From Moorena bouillonii PNG (GTDB lineage: Bacteria > Cyanobacteriota > Cyanobacteriia > Cyanobacteriales > Coleofasciculaceae), in the NCBI RefSeq assembly GCF_001942495.1, contig NZ_MKZS01000001.1, positions 148,578 to 186,402 of the forward strand: a stretch of 37,825 bases of DNA, read 5' to 3'. Of the stretch, positions 8,062-16,666 are shown in pieces. Every line of letters starts with the position of its first letter. Positions within the stretch are counted from its first letter, which is position 1. The notes under the pieces were generated by a model. That model saw nothing but the letters and a program-made list of their open reading frames with translations, was not told where the DNA came from and ran no database searches. The position numbers and the translations under genes are program-made.

Positions 8062-8439
8062 AAATCCGTAAGTCCTGTAGCATTTGTCATACTTATCAAG
8101 TACATTCAATTTTCTTATCCAATCTTGATGGACTCTGTCATGGAGGGGAACCCATCATGAAGGCGCTGGCTCCCAAATGGCTGGGCTGCTCCCTACTCTC
8201 TACTCCCTAAGAACCAGAGCCTAAGTACCTAACCAAATTGAGAACTACTTTATAATCCTTCACCTAATTGTTTACTTTCGTAAAATGTAGCTTAATATAA
8301 TTAAGGCTCTATAATACTTGTAAAAGTTAGTCAAGAACAAAAATTAAGCTAACGTTGCAGTCTGTAACGTAATTAATGGGATTAAAATGAGAATCGGTGA
8401 TACTCATTTACCGATTACCCCTTACTAAACTCAGTTACA

Positions 8440-8629
8440 GCAAAGACTCCAGGTCAATACAGCAACCAGAGCTTTTTTTGTTCTCCTACTTTGTAAGCAC
8501 CCCGCTCGCCCATAGACGAGGCAATAACACCAATAGTTAATCCCACATCTCCGCCAGCGGGTAGGACCAACGGGCTAATCTTGCCCGAATAGCTAAAAAA
8601 CTCGGTTAAAAACTTCTAGGTATACGATT
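8440..8629 (+). promoter_or_regulatory. Candidate structured 5' leader of the G-x-RPI repeat gene
   Basis: About 190 bases before the ATG are GC-richer than the surroundings and contain complementary segments: CCCCGCT (about 8500) with AGCGGG (about 8560), a compact CCGCCAGCGG, and CGGGC/GCCCG around TAATCTT (about 8572-8588). It does not match a riboswitch class I can recall. The leader status is inference from position and complementarity. Confidence 0.3.
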
Positions 8630-9055
8630 ATGAGCGATAGCACTGTGAGCGATAGCACTGTGAGCGATAGCACTGCAATCAATGAAAACACTACCGCAGT
8701 TCAGCTAGCAGAAGCTCCAGCACAGGAAACCTCTGCCTTAGATACAATTCCCCCTCTACCTGGAAACCGTCCCATTGCTCCTAGTGAGCTTCATATTAGT
8801 GAAACACAAAGCATAATGGGACATCGACCAATTGATGCCAGTAATCTCCAGGTATTAGAAACGATGTCTGTAATGGGAGAGCGCCCCATCACCTCTAGCA
8901 ACATTGAGGTACTCGGTATCATGAAGGTGTCTGGAGAGCGGCCAATTGCTGCTAGTAATCTTCATCTTGATGAAATAGAGTACATCATGGGCAAACGTCC
9001 CATCGCCCCAAATGATGTTGATGCTGATCCACAGCTGATGGGTTATTTAGATTAA
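8630..9055 (+). CDS. Small repeat protein with five 19-residue G-x-RPI units
   Basis: A 141-residue acidic protein of unknown function. The N-terminus is a triple SDSTV repeat encoded by three copies of a 15-base unit. A linker of about 30 residues follows, then five units of 19 residues with consensus xGxRPIxxSxLxVxExxxI: PGNRPIAPSELHISETQSI, MGHRPIDASNLQVLETMSV, MGERPITSSNIEVLGIMKV, SGERPIAASNLHLDEIEYI and a final partial MGKRPIAPNDV. There are no membrane segments, signal peptide or Cys. The regular period suggests a solenoid or bead-like fold. It is monocistronic, with a ~190-base leader and a strong terminator right after it. Similar repeats occur in other cyanobacterial hypothetical proteins as far as I recall, but no function is known to me. 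Confidence 0.8.
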   Translation: MSDSTVSDSTVSDSTAINENTTAVQLAEAPAQETSALDTIPPLPGNRPIAPSELHISETQSIMGHRPIDASNLQVLETMSVMGERPITSSNIEVLGIMKVSGERPIAASNLHLDEIEYIMGKRPIAPNDVDADPQLMGYLD

Positions 9056-9066
9056 ATTGTTTGTTC

Positions 9067-9100
9067 CAAAATTCCCCTGTTTCAAAACAGGGGAATTTTG
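9067..9100 (+). terminator. Intrinsic-type terminator of the G-x-RPI repeat gene
   Basis: Perfect 16-bp inverted repeat (CAAAATTCCCCTGTTT and its complement) 11 bases after the TAA. The GC core is CCCCTG/CAGGGG, and the 3' arm ends in TTTT. Confidence 0.8.
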
Positions 9101-9151
9101 CGCGTTTCTGAATAATGGAATGATTTGAATAGTTTTGTGAAACGCAATTTT

Positions 9152-9313
9152 TGAATTAAGAATTAAGAATTAAGAATTAAGAATTAATTCTGAAAGACAA
9201 CCTTCAACCTTCAACCTTCAACCTTCAACCTTCAACCTTCAACTTTCAACCTTCAACCTTAAAATTTTTACCTTCAACCTTCAACCTTCAACCTTCAACC
9301 TTCAACCTTCAAC
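9152..9313. repeat. Two adjacent heptamer arrays: GAATTAA and CTTCAAC
   Basis: Five units of GAATTAA (9152-9189) are followed by about fifteen units of CCTTCAA (9199-9313) with one interruption near 9259-9270. The second array contains the stop codon and last residues of the AAA-like ATPase gene. Confidence 0.92.
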
Positions 9314-10635
9314 ATGTGAAGGTGTTCTAAAAAATAGTGACGATATAAATTACAACATAGTGTGACTTTATTTCTCTGAACACTAACCAAACCCATACTC
9401 TGTAACTTATAGATACTGATTGGATCGAGCTCAACTCCCCTATCTGCTGTAACCACCTGTTTAAGAGTAGTAGCTAAATCAGGATTTTCCCTAATTACAC
9501 TTAAGTGTTGCCGCAAATAGTCACTATAAATTCCCGTAGCAGTAGCTGCTTCAGCGAGTAATTGTTCTAGGCTAATATTATGATAAGCCAAATGATAGAG
9601 AGCAAGCTGCACTAATCCCGGATGTCCCCCCACCATAGCCATCAGTTTGTCAGCAGCTTCACTATTTGACCAATGTAATCTATAAAGCTGAGCTAACTGT
9701 TGGATTTGCTGTTTGTTAAACTCGGGTAACTTAATCGGTAATCCCACATTAAACGGAGATTGGGAAGTTTCCAGAGCAACATAAATTTCTGTCGAGTAAA
9801 CCACAATCACTCGCAGCTTTCGCCACACCGGTAGTTGTTTAGCTTCCTCATGCCAAGAGCGCAATAAGGGTAAAAAATCTTTAGCACTTTGGGTATGCTC
9901 AAACAGCCAATGGAATTCATCCATTGCCAAAACTAGGGGATAGTCTATTTTTTCTAGGATATGTTCTTGTAAGTAAGTCATACAGCTGACCTTACTGCCT
10001 AGGTCTTTATCCCAATAGTTATCGAGTTGGTGGGGAAGCTGGAGTTGGTAACTGATGTTAACACATAACCAGCGCAATAGCCGGTCTAAATTGCTTAAAA
10101 TGGCGGTTTCGGCTTGGTTAAAATTGAGGTATGCTCTGCCATATTGTTTTTCTCTTGCCTGGTCTAATATGCGCAACAGCAAAGACGTTTTCCCGGTCTT
10201 TTTTGGTCCTGTAATTCGGAGCAAACTTCCGGGTTGGTGAATGGCTTGATAGCAAAGCTCTTCCATAGGAGGACGCTCTATATAAAGGTGAGATGGTAGG
10301 GGAAGTGCTCCACTGGGAAATTCAGCAATTTTACCTAGGCATTGACGGCGGTAATATTGCTCAATTAGCTCTTGATGGTAGGGAGTAATCGGCGTTGTTT
10401 CCAGAGTGTTCCGGAAATTGGTCTTGGTGATCGCTTTGCCAAAAATGTCTCCCAGTAATCGCCACAACTTATAGGCAGTCTTTCTGAGATATTCAGGGCC
10501 ATAGTGTGCTTCGATCGCCATATCGGTATAGGTTTTTCCTTCCCAGGCTTGGTGCAATATCCATTCCTGAAGTAGAGTTAACTTGATTTTCTCAACACTT
10601 TTGAGGATGTCAAGTACCTGATCAATAGTCATCAC
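9295..10635 (-). CDS. vMAP-type HTH plus AAA-like (AAA_35) ATPase
   Basis: A 446-residue STAND-like ATPase. Residues 1-80 form the helix-turn-helix domain typical of vWA-MoxR-associated (vMAP) proteins: an LLQEWILHQAWEGKTYTDMA helix pair followed by YGPEYLRKTAYKLWRLLGD. The AAA-like domain has Walker A GPKKTGKTS at 143-151, Walker B LVLAMDE at 234-240 and a sensor-like VVYST. The C-terminal part carries a helical GGHPGLVQLALYHL motif and a small winged-helix-like tail. vMAP proteins are predicted parts of NTP-dependent conflict systems in cyanobacteria; here no vWA, MoxR, CHAT or protease partner is adjacent. Translation ends in MLKVEG, which is encoded by the heptamer array. Paired ATG ATG start at 10635. 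Family firm, role inferred. Confidence 0.82.
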   Translation of the reverse strand: MMTIDQVLDILKSVEKIKLTLLQEWILHQAWEGKTYTDMAIEAHYGPEYLRKTAYKLWRLLGDIFGKAITKTNFRNTLETTPITPYHQELIEQYYRRQCLGKIAEFPSGALPLPSHLYIERPPMEELCYQAIHQPGSLLRITGPKKTGKTSLLLRILDQAREKQYGRAYLNFNQAETAILSNLDRLLRWLCVNISYQLQLPHQLDNYWDKDLGSKVSCMTYLQEHILEKIDYPLVLAMDEFHWLFEHTQSAKDFLPLLRSWHEEAKQLPVWRKLRVIVVYSTEIYVALETSQSPFNVGLPIKLPEFNKQQIQQLAQLYRLHWSNSEAADKLMAMVGGHPGLVQLALYHLAYHNISLEQLLAEAATATGIYSDYLRQHLSVIRENPDLATTLKQVVTADRGVELDPISIYKLQSMGLVSVQRNKVTLCCNLYRHYFLEHLHMLKVEG

Positions 10636-11298
10636 TAAGAGTTCCCCAATATCTCAAACGACACTTTAGCGGTTTCTAACAAGGCAGACAATTAATTTAG
10701 GTTGATGAGCGTGATTAAACTGGCTACACTTGCTAATTGACAAATACATACTATTATGTTATTTATAGTACTAACATGCCTATCAAATGGGTGTCTTGGG
10801 ATAGTTGAAAAATAACTAATTTAAAGGTGATCATTTGGTTTTAGGTAGATTGTCTAGGGAATTGGGGGTTAATTGAGTGGGTTAATCGGATAAATTTCCA
10901 GCAGACTGGGTCAATAGTATAGCCAAATCGTAAAAGCAATTGGCTACATTTTTGTGTTGACGGTAGAGGGGAGTATCGACACAATGCTATATGTTGCTCC
11001 AAAAAATAGAACTTGTCTGCTAAATCCATAGCTTGAGATAAGTGAGTTGGTATTAATAAAGAAAATATGTAAATTTTTTGTGGTTTACTGTTGATTGCTT
11101 ACTGTTAGTAATCAATGGGAAACAACTAATAGTTTAGGGACTACTAGTTTATCTTTAATTCCACCAACTGATTTACTTCAAGAATTTCCTCCAATCAATT
11201 AATAAGCAGGCAAGCTTTTGGTGTGACTATAAAAACTATATAATTAATTTCCAGGAATTAATTTGACTAATTAAATATATTTTTGCAGATAATTTGGC
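10636..11298. other. 663-bp AT-rich divergent spacer
   Basis: Lies between two divergently transcribed genes and must hold both promoters. No box pair stands out above the AT-rich background. A 62-codon minus-strand frame (10841-11029) has no recognisable domain and no good ribosome binding site. Confidence 0.5.
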
Positions 11299-13167
11299 AT
11301 GAAAAACCCATTAATAATTATTTGTATTGATAATGATCCATCAGTTCTCAATAACCTAAAAATATCTCTAGGTAATACTCTCGGCCAAGAAAATCTGATT
11401 GAAAATTTTGAAGGGAGTAAAGGGGTTGTAAAGTTAGTCGAAGAGTTGCGCAATGACGATTATGAAGTTGCTTTAGTTTTGGCTGGTGCTGTTATCCCTG
11501 ATCTGAAAGGGGATGACTTATTAAACATAGCTTATTTTTTCTCTAACCAAACTCTCAAAATTATGCTGACGGGTGATCTAAATTTAAAAGCTACAGCCAA
11601 GGCTATTCGGTATGCAAAGTTATATCGTTACCTAGGGAAGCCTTGTCCATCTGAAGACCTGAAATTGACAGTCAGAGAAGCCATACATAGTTATCTTATT
11701 GAGGAAACACTGAAGGCACAAAATCGCCAACTTCAGGAACTCAATCAGCAGTTGGAAAAAATAATCTGTGATCAAGCAGCACAGATTTCAGAATATACTA
11801 CAGCACCAGAACAAGCTAATCAAGAGTGGCAGCATCTGAGTGCTATAAACCGTCAGCAAACTGTTTTAGTTGACGAACTGCTAGAGAAGCAGTATCAATT
11901 GACCCAGTTCCTAGAAAGGATGCCTGTGGGTGTGGCTGTGTTTAATGATAAGGGGGTACTAGAATTCCTAAATTATAAGGCGCGGCAGTTATTCGGTAAG
12001 GGAGTCGTGCCATTAACTACAGCTGAGCAAATGCCAGAGGTTTATCAACTTTATTTTGCCGGAACCAATCAGCTATACTTTGCTGAAAAATTAGTTGCGG
12101 TAAAGGCATTAAAAGGTGAAAACGCCACCCTCGATGATATTGAAATCCACCAAGGAGAAAAAATTATCCCTATAGAAAGTTGGGGAACACCTATCTTTAA
12201 TGAATTGGGCGACATTGCCTATGCTATCGTAGCTTTTCACGATATCACCCAACGCAAAAAAGCAGAAGCAGAACACCTACGCTCTTTGCAGGAATTCTCG
12301 CAAGTCAATCAAGCTTATGCAAGCTTTGTCCCCCATCAGTTTCTCCAGTTATTGAACAAACCAAGCATTACCGATGTCCAATTAGGGGATCATGTTCAGC
12401 AAGAGATGTCGGTGCTATTTTCCGATATTCGCTCCTTTAGCACCCTCTCGGAAAGTATGACACCTGAGGAAAATTTTGAATTTATCAATACCTATCTTTC
12501 TCGTATGGAATCTGCCATCACTGAAAATCATGGGTTTATTGATAAATACATGGGGGATGGGATTATGGCTCTGTTTAACGAAAGTGCTAATCATGCGGTC
12601 AACGCCGGAATTGCTATGCTCACATCCCTAGCTGACTATAATCAATCTCGGCAAAACTTAGGACACCCAGCCATCACCGTTGGCATTGGCATCAATACTG
12701 GTTCGTTTATGCTAGGAACAGTGGGAGGAAAAAATCGGATGGATAGCACTGTCATCAGCGATGGGGTCAATTTAGCCTCTCGTTTAGAAGAATTAACGAA
12801 ACGTTATGGGGTGCCATTATTAATCACTCACCATACTTATTGGAAGTTAGATAACCCCTTAGCTTATGCCATTCGCTTGATTGATCGGGTACCAGTTAAG
12901 GGCAAATCCGAAATGGTGACAGTTTATGAAATCTTTGATGCTGATGAACCTCAACTTCGAGAAGGCAAGTTAATTACTCGCAGCAAATTTGAACAAGCCT
13001 TGGTGCTTTATAATCTGCGTTATTTCTCCAAGGCATCAGTTCTGTTTCAGGAATGTCTACGCTTGAATCCAGCAGATAGCGTAGCACAAATTTATCTTGG
13101 ACAATGTCAACTTCATACTCGCCTCTCTGGAGTAACTAAAATCAAGCAACACTTAAAATATAGTTGA
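11299..13167 (+). CDS. Class III adenylate cyclase with degenerate receiver and PAS domains
   Basis: A 622-residue cytoplasmic signalling protein, probably making cAMP. Residues 1-135 form a CheY-like receiver with acidic pair D11/D13, T91 and K114, but the phospho-acceptor position in LAGAVIP is Gly63 instead of Asp. A coiled coil follows (about 135-200), then a PAS domain (about 200-318, ending DITQRKKAE). The cyclase catalytic domain (about 365-545) has metal ligands D376 (FSDIRSF) and D420 (MGDGIMALF), adenine-selecting K416 and T484 as in CyaB1-type cyclases, and transition-state N491 and R495. The tail (560-605) looks like a TPR pair. The complete catalytic set indicates activity. Loss of the phosphorylation site argues that input comes by PAS or by protein contact. 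ATG at 11299; stands alone. Confidence 0.9.
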   Translation: MKNPLIIICIDNDPSVLNNLKISLGNTLGQENLIENFEGSKGVVKLVEELRNDDYEVALVLAGAVIPDLKGDDLLNIAYFFSNQTLKIMLTGDLNLKATAKAIRYAKLYRYLGKPCPSEDLKLTVREAIHSYLIEETLKAQNRQLQELNQQLEKIICDQAAQISEYTTAPEQANQEWQHLSAINRQQTVLVDELLEKQYQLTQFLERMPVGVAVFNDKGVLEFLNYKARQLFGKGVVPLTTAEQMPEVYQLYFAGTNQLYFAEKLVAVKALKGENATLDDIEIHQGEKIIPIESWGTPIFNELGDIAYAIVAFHDITQRKKAEAEHLRSLQEFSQVNQAYASFVPHQFLQLLNKPSITDVQLGDHVQQEMSVLFSDIRSFSTLSESMTPEENFEFINTYLSRMESAITENHGFIDKYMGDGIMALFNESANHAVNAGIAMLTSLADYNQSRQNLGHPAITVGIGINTGSFMLGTVGGKNRMDSTVISDGVNLASRLEELTKRYGVPLLITHHTYWKLDNPLAYAIRLIDRVPVKGKSEMVTVYEIFDADEPQLREGKLITRSKFEQALVLYNLRYFSKASVLFQECLRLNPADSVAQIYLGQCQLHTRLSGVTKIKQHLKYS

Positions 13168-13642
13168 CAAAATTTTGATTATGATGTAATACAGAAAGCT
13201 AACAACACACTGTCGTTTTATAGTCTCGGCTTGAGTTAGCTTCCTCCGCGAGAAGCCCCACAACGAACATGCGCAGCATGAGTGTTTAAAGTTACCGTAA
13301 GGATAGGGTCGCCTTTATGGTTAGTCGGTTATGGGAAAAGGGTTAAAACTTTTTGATTAAGGCTCCACTATCCTAAGGTTTCGTCTCCAGGGATGAATCG
13401 CGGAGCATTAACTCTGATAAACAGCCTGAAAAACGTTATAATAAAAATAGCAGGGAAGACAAATTAAGAGCTAACCGCCACCTGCGTGTTTAAAAATAGA
13501 ACGAGTTGTATTGTTCCGGTGCGGAGGGGCATCCCGTATCGTTAATAAAGCTTACCGAGTATCCTAAGCAATAGCTGGAGTTGGTAAGAAGCCCACACTG
13601 AACCGCGCTTGTCAGTGTGGGAGTATGTCACCTAACTTGGCA
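13168..13642. mobile_element. IS200/IS605 (TnpB-type) right-end scar with omega-RNA-like 3' hairpin
   Basis: No gene fits in this 475-bp gap. It ends with a perfect 9-bp hairpin, CCCACACTG (13592-13600) pairing with CAGTGTGGG (13613-13621), followed by GAGTATGTCA. That architecture, and the preceding CTTACCGAGTATCCTAAGCA, are what I recall from right ends of cyanobacterial tnpB elements, where this hairpin is the 3' end of the omega-RNA. Near the left side is AGCTTCCTCCGCGAGAAGCC (13237-13256) with a CATGC/GCATG hairpin just after. No tnpA or tnpB frame survives. Family attribution is from memory of the motif. Confidence 0.5.
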
Positions 13643-14755
13643 TCAAGTTAAAGATTCACCGTTGGATGTAGAAGATGCCAATTTTTCCAATTGCTCCTGC
13701 TGGTCTTGGCTAATGCAAGATTGAATCACTCCCTCCAAGTCCCCCTCCAGCAAAGGAGCGAGGGAATAATTTTGACCCAGTCGGTGATCGGTGACCCGAT
13801 TATCTTTGTAGTTGTAGGTGCGGATTTTCTCAGAACGAGCCCCTGTACCAACTTGGGAACGCCTCATCGAGGTCACCGCTTCCTGTTGTTCCTGTAACTT
13901 GATCTCATACAGCTTAGCCCGGAGAATTTGCATGGCTCGCTCTCGGTTTTGCAGCTGAGATCGTTCTTCTGTACAAAAAATGCGAATTCCTGTAGGCTTG
14001 TGGTATAAATCAACTGCTGTTTCGACTTTGTTTACGTTCTGACCACCAGCACCACCAGAACGGGCTGTAGAAATTTCGATCTCCTTGGGGTCAATCTCCA
14101 CATCCACCTCATCAACTTCTGGCATCACGGCTACCGTTGCTGTTGAGGTGTGAACTCTACCGCCAGCCTCAGTAACAGGTACTCGTTGGACTCGATGAAC
14201 CCCAGCTTCAAACTTCAGCTTGCTGTAAACTTGGTCTCCCTGAATTTCTAATATCGCCTCTTTGAAGCCTCCCATATCCGCCAGAGACTCACTCAATAAC
14301 TTTACTCGCCAGTTTTGACTTTCGGAATAGCGTGAGTACATCCGTACCAAGTCCCCTGCCCAGATACTTGCTTCATCGCCACCAGTTCCTGCCCGAATCT
14401 CCAGCATGATATTCTTTTCATCATTCGGGTCTTTGGGCAAGAGTAATATTTTAAGTTCTCTTTCCAGGTGCTCTAGCTTGGTCTGGAGTTCCTCAACTTC
14501 CAGAGCTGCCATTTCTTGCAATTCTGGCTCACCAGTGGATTCTTTAAGGATTTGCCGTGCTCCTGCCAACTCCTCTTGGGTTTGCTTCCAGTTGTCGTAG
14601 GTAGCAACAACTCCTTCTAGGGAGGAACGAGCTTTTGCCACTCGTTGCAACTCATTGGGGTCTGTGGCGATATCTGGATCAGCCAGACGCCTTGTTAACT
14701 CATGGTAGGTTTGCTCGACAGAGTTGAGTTTTTCCAGCAGGTAGGTTTCAGCCAT
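13643..14755 (-). CDS. prfA: Peptide chain release factor 1
   Basis: RF-1 recognises UAA and UAG in the ribosomal A site and triggers hydrolysis of the finished peptide. The 370-residue length is normal. The catalytic GGQ is at 237-239 ([13 protein letters not shown]), and the stop-codon tripeptide is PVT at 193-195 ([10 protein letters not shown]), the PxT form of RF-1 rather than the SPF of RF-2. A complete C-terminal [14 protein letters not shown] segment is present. It is the last gene of the long minus-strand block, 220 bases after rpmE, as in other cyanobacteria. An IS-type scar begins 18 bases past its stop. Confidence 0.98.
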   Translation of the reverse strand: MAETYLLEKLNSVEQTYHELTRRLADPDIATDPNELQRVAKARSSLEGVVATYDNWKQTQEELAGARQILKESTGEPELQEMAALEVEELQTKLEHLERELKILLLPKDPNDEKNIMLEIRAGTGGDEASIWAGDLVRMYSRYSESQNWRVKLLSESLADMGGFKEAILEIQGDQVYSKLKFEAGVHRVQRVPVTEAGGRVHTSTATVAVMPEVDEVDVEIDPKEIEISTARSGGAGGQNVNKVETAVDLYHKPTGIRIFCTEERSQLQNRERAMQILRAKLYEIKLQEQQEAVTSMRRSQVGTGARSEKIRTYNYKDNRVTDHRLGQNYSLAPLLEGDLEGVIQSCISQDQQEQLEKLASSTSNGESLT

Positions 14756-14975
14756 GGTTTATGCGATCGCTCTCTTGAAATAGCCTCAGAAGTTAGGAAG
14801 GATGAAGTATAAATTTATGAATTATGAAGTGGGAAGTATTAAGTGGGAAGTTTAAGTCCTAACTGTTTATCAAGTTTTTAGTCAACCTTAAGTTAGCCAT
14901 CGCTAAACCCATTTCATCGTTCATTCCTCCTGGTTCATCGTTTATCCTTCATCCTTCACCCTTGAACTTTAGGAG

Positions 14976-15224
14976 CTATTTCTTTGTCCCATCAGAGCTA
15001 GCTGTATTTTCTGGAGCATCAAGCATGCCATATTTCCGCATAAAGCGTTCAACTCGCCCTTCCGTATCAATAATTTTCTGGGTTCCTGTGTAGAAGGGAT
15101 GATTCCCAGACCAAACATCTACGTGAAGTTCTGGCTGAGTTGAGCCAACGGTCATCACAACTTCCCCGTTGCAATAGACTTTGGCTTCTGGGTACCACTC
15201 TGGGTGAATATCTGGTTTTGGCAT
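14976..15224 (-). CDS. rpmE: 50S ribosomal protein L31, zinc-less type
   Basis: An 82-residue L31 that bridges the ribosomal subunits at the central protuberance. The family core is IHPEWYPEAKVYCNGEVV, then HPFYTGTQKIIDTEGRVERF. The four zinc cysteines of the C+ form are not kept: only Cys18 remains, and the second pair reads WSGN, so this is the non-zinc version. ATG at 15224, preceded by GGAGGAAC. Downstream neighbour is prfA, upstream rpsI after a repeat-bearing gap. Confidence 0.96.
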   Translation of the reverse strand: MPKPDIHPEWYPEAKVYCNGEVVMTVGSTQPELHVDVWSGNHPFYTGTQKIIDTEGRVERFMRKYGMLDAPENTASSDGTKK

Positions 15225-15583
15225 AGTTCCTCCTTTGCTTTGTATTTTACAATATAATTAGCTAATTATCCATTGCTAATTGTTAAATTCTGGTAAGGAT
15301 ATGCGCTACACCACAGGCTATAAGCCTGTGCCACGCACGCTACTTGAGGTGCTATCAGCCCCTTAGCAGTCAGCTTTTCAATCCTGTCAAACTTAGGCAT
15401 GTGGCTTAATATTGCCCATACATTAGCTATTGTGGGCAACCCTTAATCCGCTAATTTATTAGCTTATTTATTCTTGCTTTTAGCTAAAAGTTTATTCGGA
15501 ATGGCTGATAGCTGATAGCTAAGGTTTGAATGCTTACAAATTTTTAATTACCATGTTGAATTTTAAATTAGCCAGCTGATAAT
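15225..15583. other. 359-bp spacer between rpsI and rpmE
   Basis: No gene. It contains a hairpin CACAGGCT/AGCCTGTG with a three-base loop (15312-15330), a second inverted pair TGCCCA/TGGGCA (about 15414-15439), the dispersed motif TTGAGGTGCTATCAGC (15344-15359) shared with 6899-6914, and GCTGATA direct repeats near 15505. Confidence 0.6.
15312..15330. repeat. 8-bp perfect hairpin within a dispersed repeat
   Basis: CACAGGCT ATA AGCCTGTG sits between ATGCGCTAC and CGCACGCTAC. The same flanks are joined almost directly at 6830-6849, as if the hairpin had been inserted here or lost there. Confidence 0.6.
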
Positions 15584-15997
15584 TTATCGCTTCGAGTATT
15601 GGGGGGCTTTCCGAGCTTTTTTCAAGCCATATTTCTTGCGCTCTTTTGACCGTGGGTCACGAGTCAAGTAGCCTTCTATTTTAAGAGGTTGGCGGTTTTC
15701 TGGGTCTAGTTCGCACAAGGCTCTAGCCACCCCTAGACGCACAGCATCAGATTGTCCGGTTAAGCCACCACCGTGGGCATTGACTAGGATATCGTACTCA
15801 TTTTCCAAACCTAAGGTTTCCAAAGGTGCTTTCAGGCTGGCTAGGTACATGGGGTTAAAGTTAAAGTAAGCGTCCCCTGGACGTTTATTAACAATCAACT
15901 GACCGCTACCGGGAACCAAACGCACTCTAGCGACTGATGACTTACGACGACCAGTTCCCCAGTAAACAGCGCGACCTGCTTGTTCTTCTGCTTGCAT
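15584..15997 (-). CDS. rpsI: 30S ribosomal protein S9
   Basis: S9, 137 residues, whose C-terminal tail reaches the P-site tRNA. Visible signatures are [19 protein letters not shown] near the start, [20 protein letters not shown] in the middle and the basic end [17 protein letters not shown] with the conserved terminal Lys-Arg. Start ATG at 15997, five bases after the rplM stop, so L13 and S9 are co-translated as in nearly all bacteria. Confidence 0.98.
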   Translation of the reverse strand: MQAEEQAGRAVYWGTGRRKSSVARVRLVPGSGQLIVNKRPGDAYFNFNPMYLASLKAPLETLGLENEYDILVNAHGGGLTGQSDAVRLGVARALCELDPENRQPLKIEGYLTRDPRSKERKKYGLKKARKAPQYSKR

Positions 15998-16002
15998 TGG
16001 TT

Positions 16003-16452
16003 TTAGCCTCCTGGAATTGTTTTAATAGTTAGTTCTTGGGGTTGTTGTGCTTCATGGGGATGGGTCTGACCAGTGTAAACTTTCAGCTTCTTGAAAAGTT
16101 GGCGACCCAGAGAGTTTTTAGGTAGCATACCCTTGACAGCTTTCTCGATAATTCTTTCGGGTATACGTGCTTGCAATTGTGCAAAGGTTTCTGTCTTCAT
16201 ACCGCCAGGACGACCGGAATGGCGGCGGTATAGTTTTTGCTCCCGTTTTCTGCCAGTTACCATAACTTTTTCGGCATTGACAACAATCACGAAGTCACCA
16301 GTATCCATGTGGGGAGTGTAAGTAGGTTTGTTCTTCCCCCGCAGAATGATGGCTATTTCACTGGCTAGTCGTCCTAGACGCTGGTTGGTGGCGTCTACAA
16401 CGTACCACTTTTTTTCGATTGAGTCTTTAGTTGGTATGTGGGTTTTTTCCAT
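16003..16452 (-). CDS. rplM: 50S ribosomal protein L13
   Basis: L13, an early-assembling large-subunit protein, here 149 residues. Family motifs: [38 protein letters not shown] and [20 protein letters not shown]. The frame is open to a TTG at 16464, but the ATG at 16452 ([16 protein letters not shown]) matches the cyanobacterial start and is preferred. It forms the rplM-rpsI pair with a 5-base gap. Confidence 0.97.
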   Translation of the reverse strand: MEKTHIPTKDSIEKKWYVVDATNQRLGRLASEIAIILRGKNKPTYTPHMDTGDFVIVVNAEKVMVTGRKREQKLYRRHSGRPGGMKTETFAQLQARIPERIIEKAVKGMLPKNSLGRQLFKKLKVYTGQTHPHEAQQPQELTIKTIPGG

Positions 16453-16666
16453 CGGTTCAATCAATATCAGGTTTACGGTTGGGTTGAAAGGTTGTCCCTT
16501 GTAGCTTGGCCTTAAGGCCCACGCTTCACAGGTTGTTCTACCCCAAGGAGCCCTTGTCGGTTAGTAGGTTGACAGTAAAAATTGAATGTTACTTATCTTT
16601 AGAAGTAGCCTTCAGGCTTGTTACCTGTCACCTTCACCCCCTCTTCAACCTTGTTACGTGTAGTCT

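Larger units (their letters stand above)
7868..8629. other. 762-bp gene-free stretch upstream of the G-x-RPI repeat gene
   Basis: Holds two imperfect ~35-base direct repeats (about 7893-7975), an IS-end-like string GGCGTTGCTGAATTAAGG (about 7973-7990), a long hairpin (8022-8061), several TATAAT-like words (8251, 8296, 8310) and a possibly structured leader (about 8440-8629). A 72-codon frame at 7992-8210 runs through the hairpin and is not credible as a gene. Confidence 0.6.

Noticed and set aside
7992..8210. 72-codon plus-strand frame after the DUF2993 gene
   Set aside because: It reads through the 40-base hairpin and IS-like sequence; no domain, no ribosome binding site, composition explained by the repeat.
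10841..11029. 62-codon minus-strand frame in the divergent spacer
   Set aside because: No recognisable domain or ribosome binding site, and it occupies a zone that must contain promoters.
13591..13621. Hairpin after prfA considered as its transcription terminator
   Set aside because: It lacks a T-tract in either direction, and its sequence and following GAGTATGTCA fit a transposon end better.
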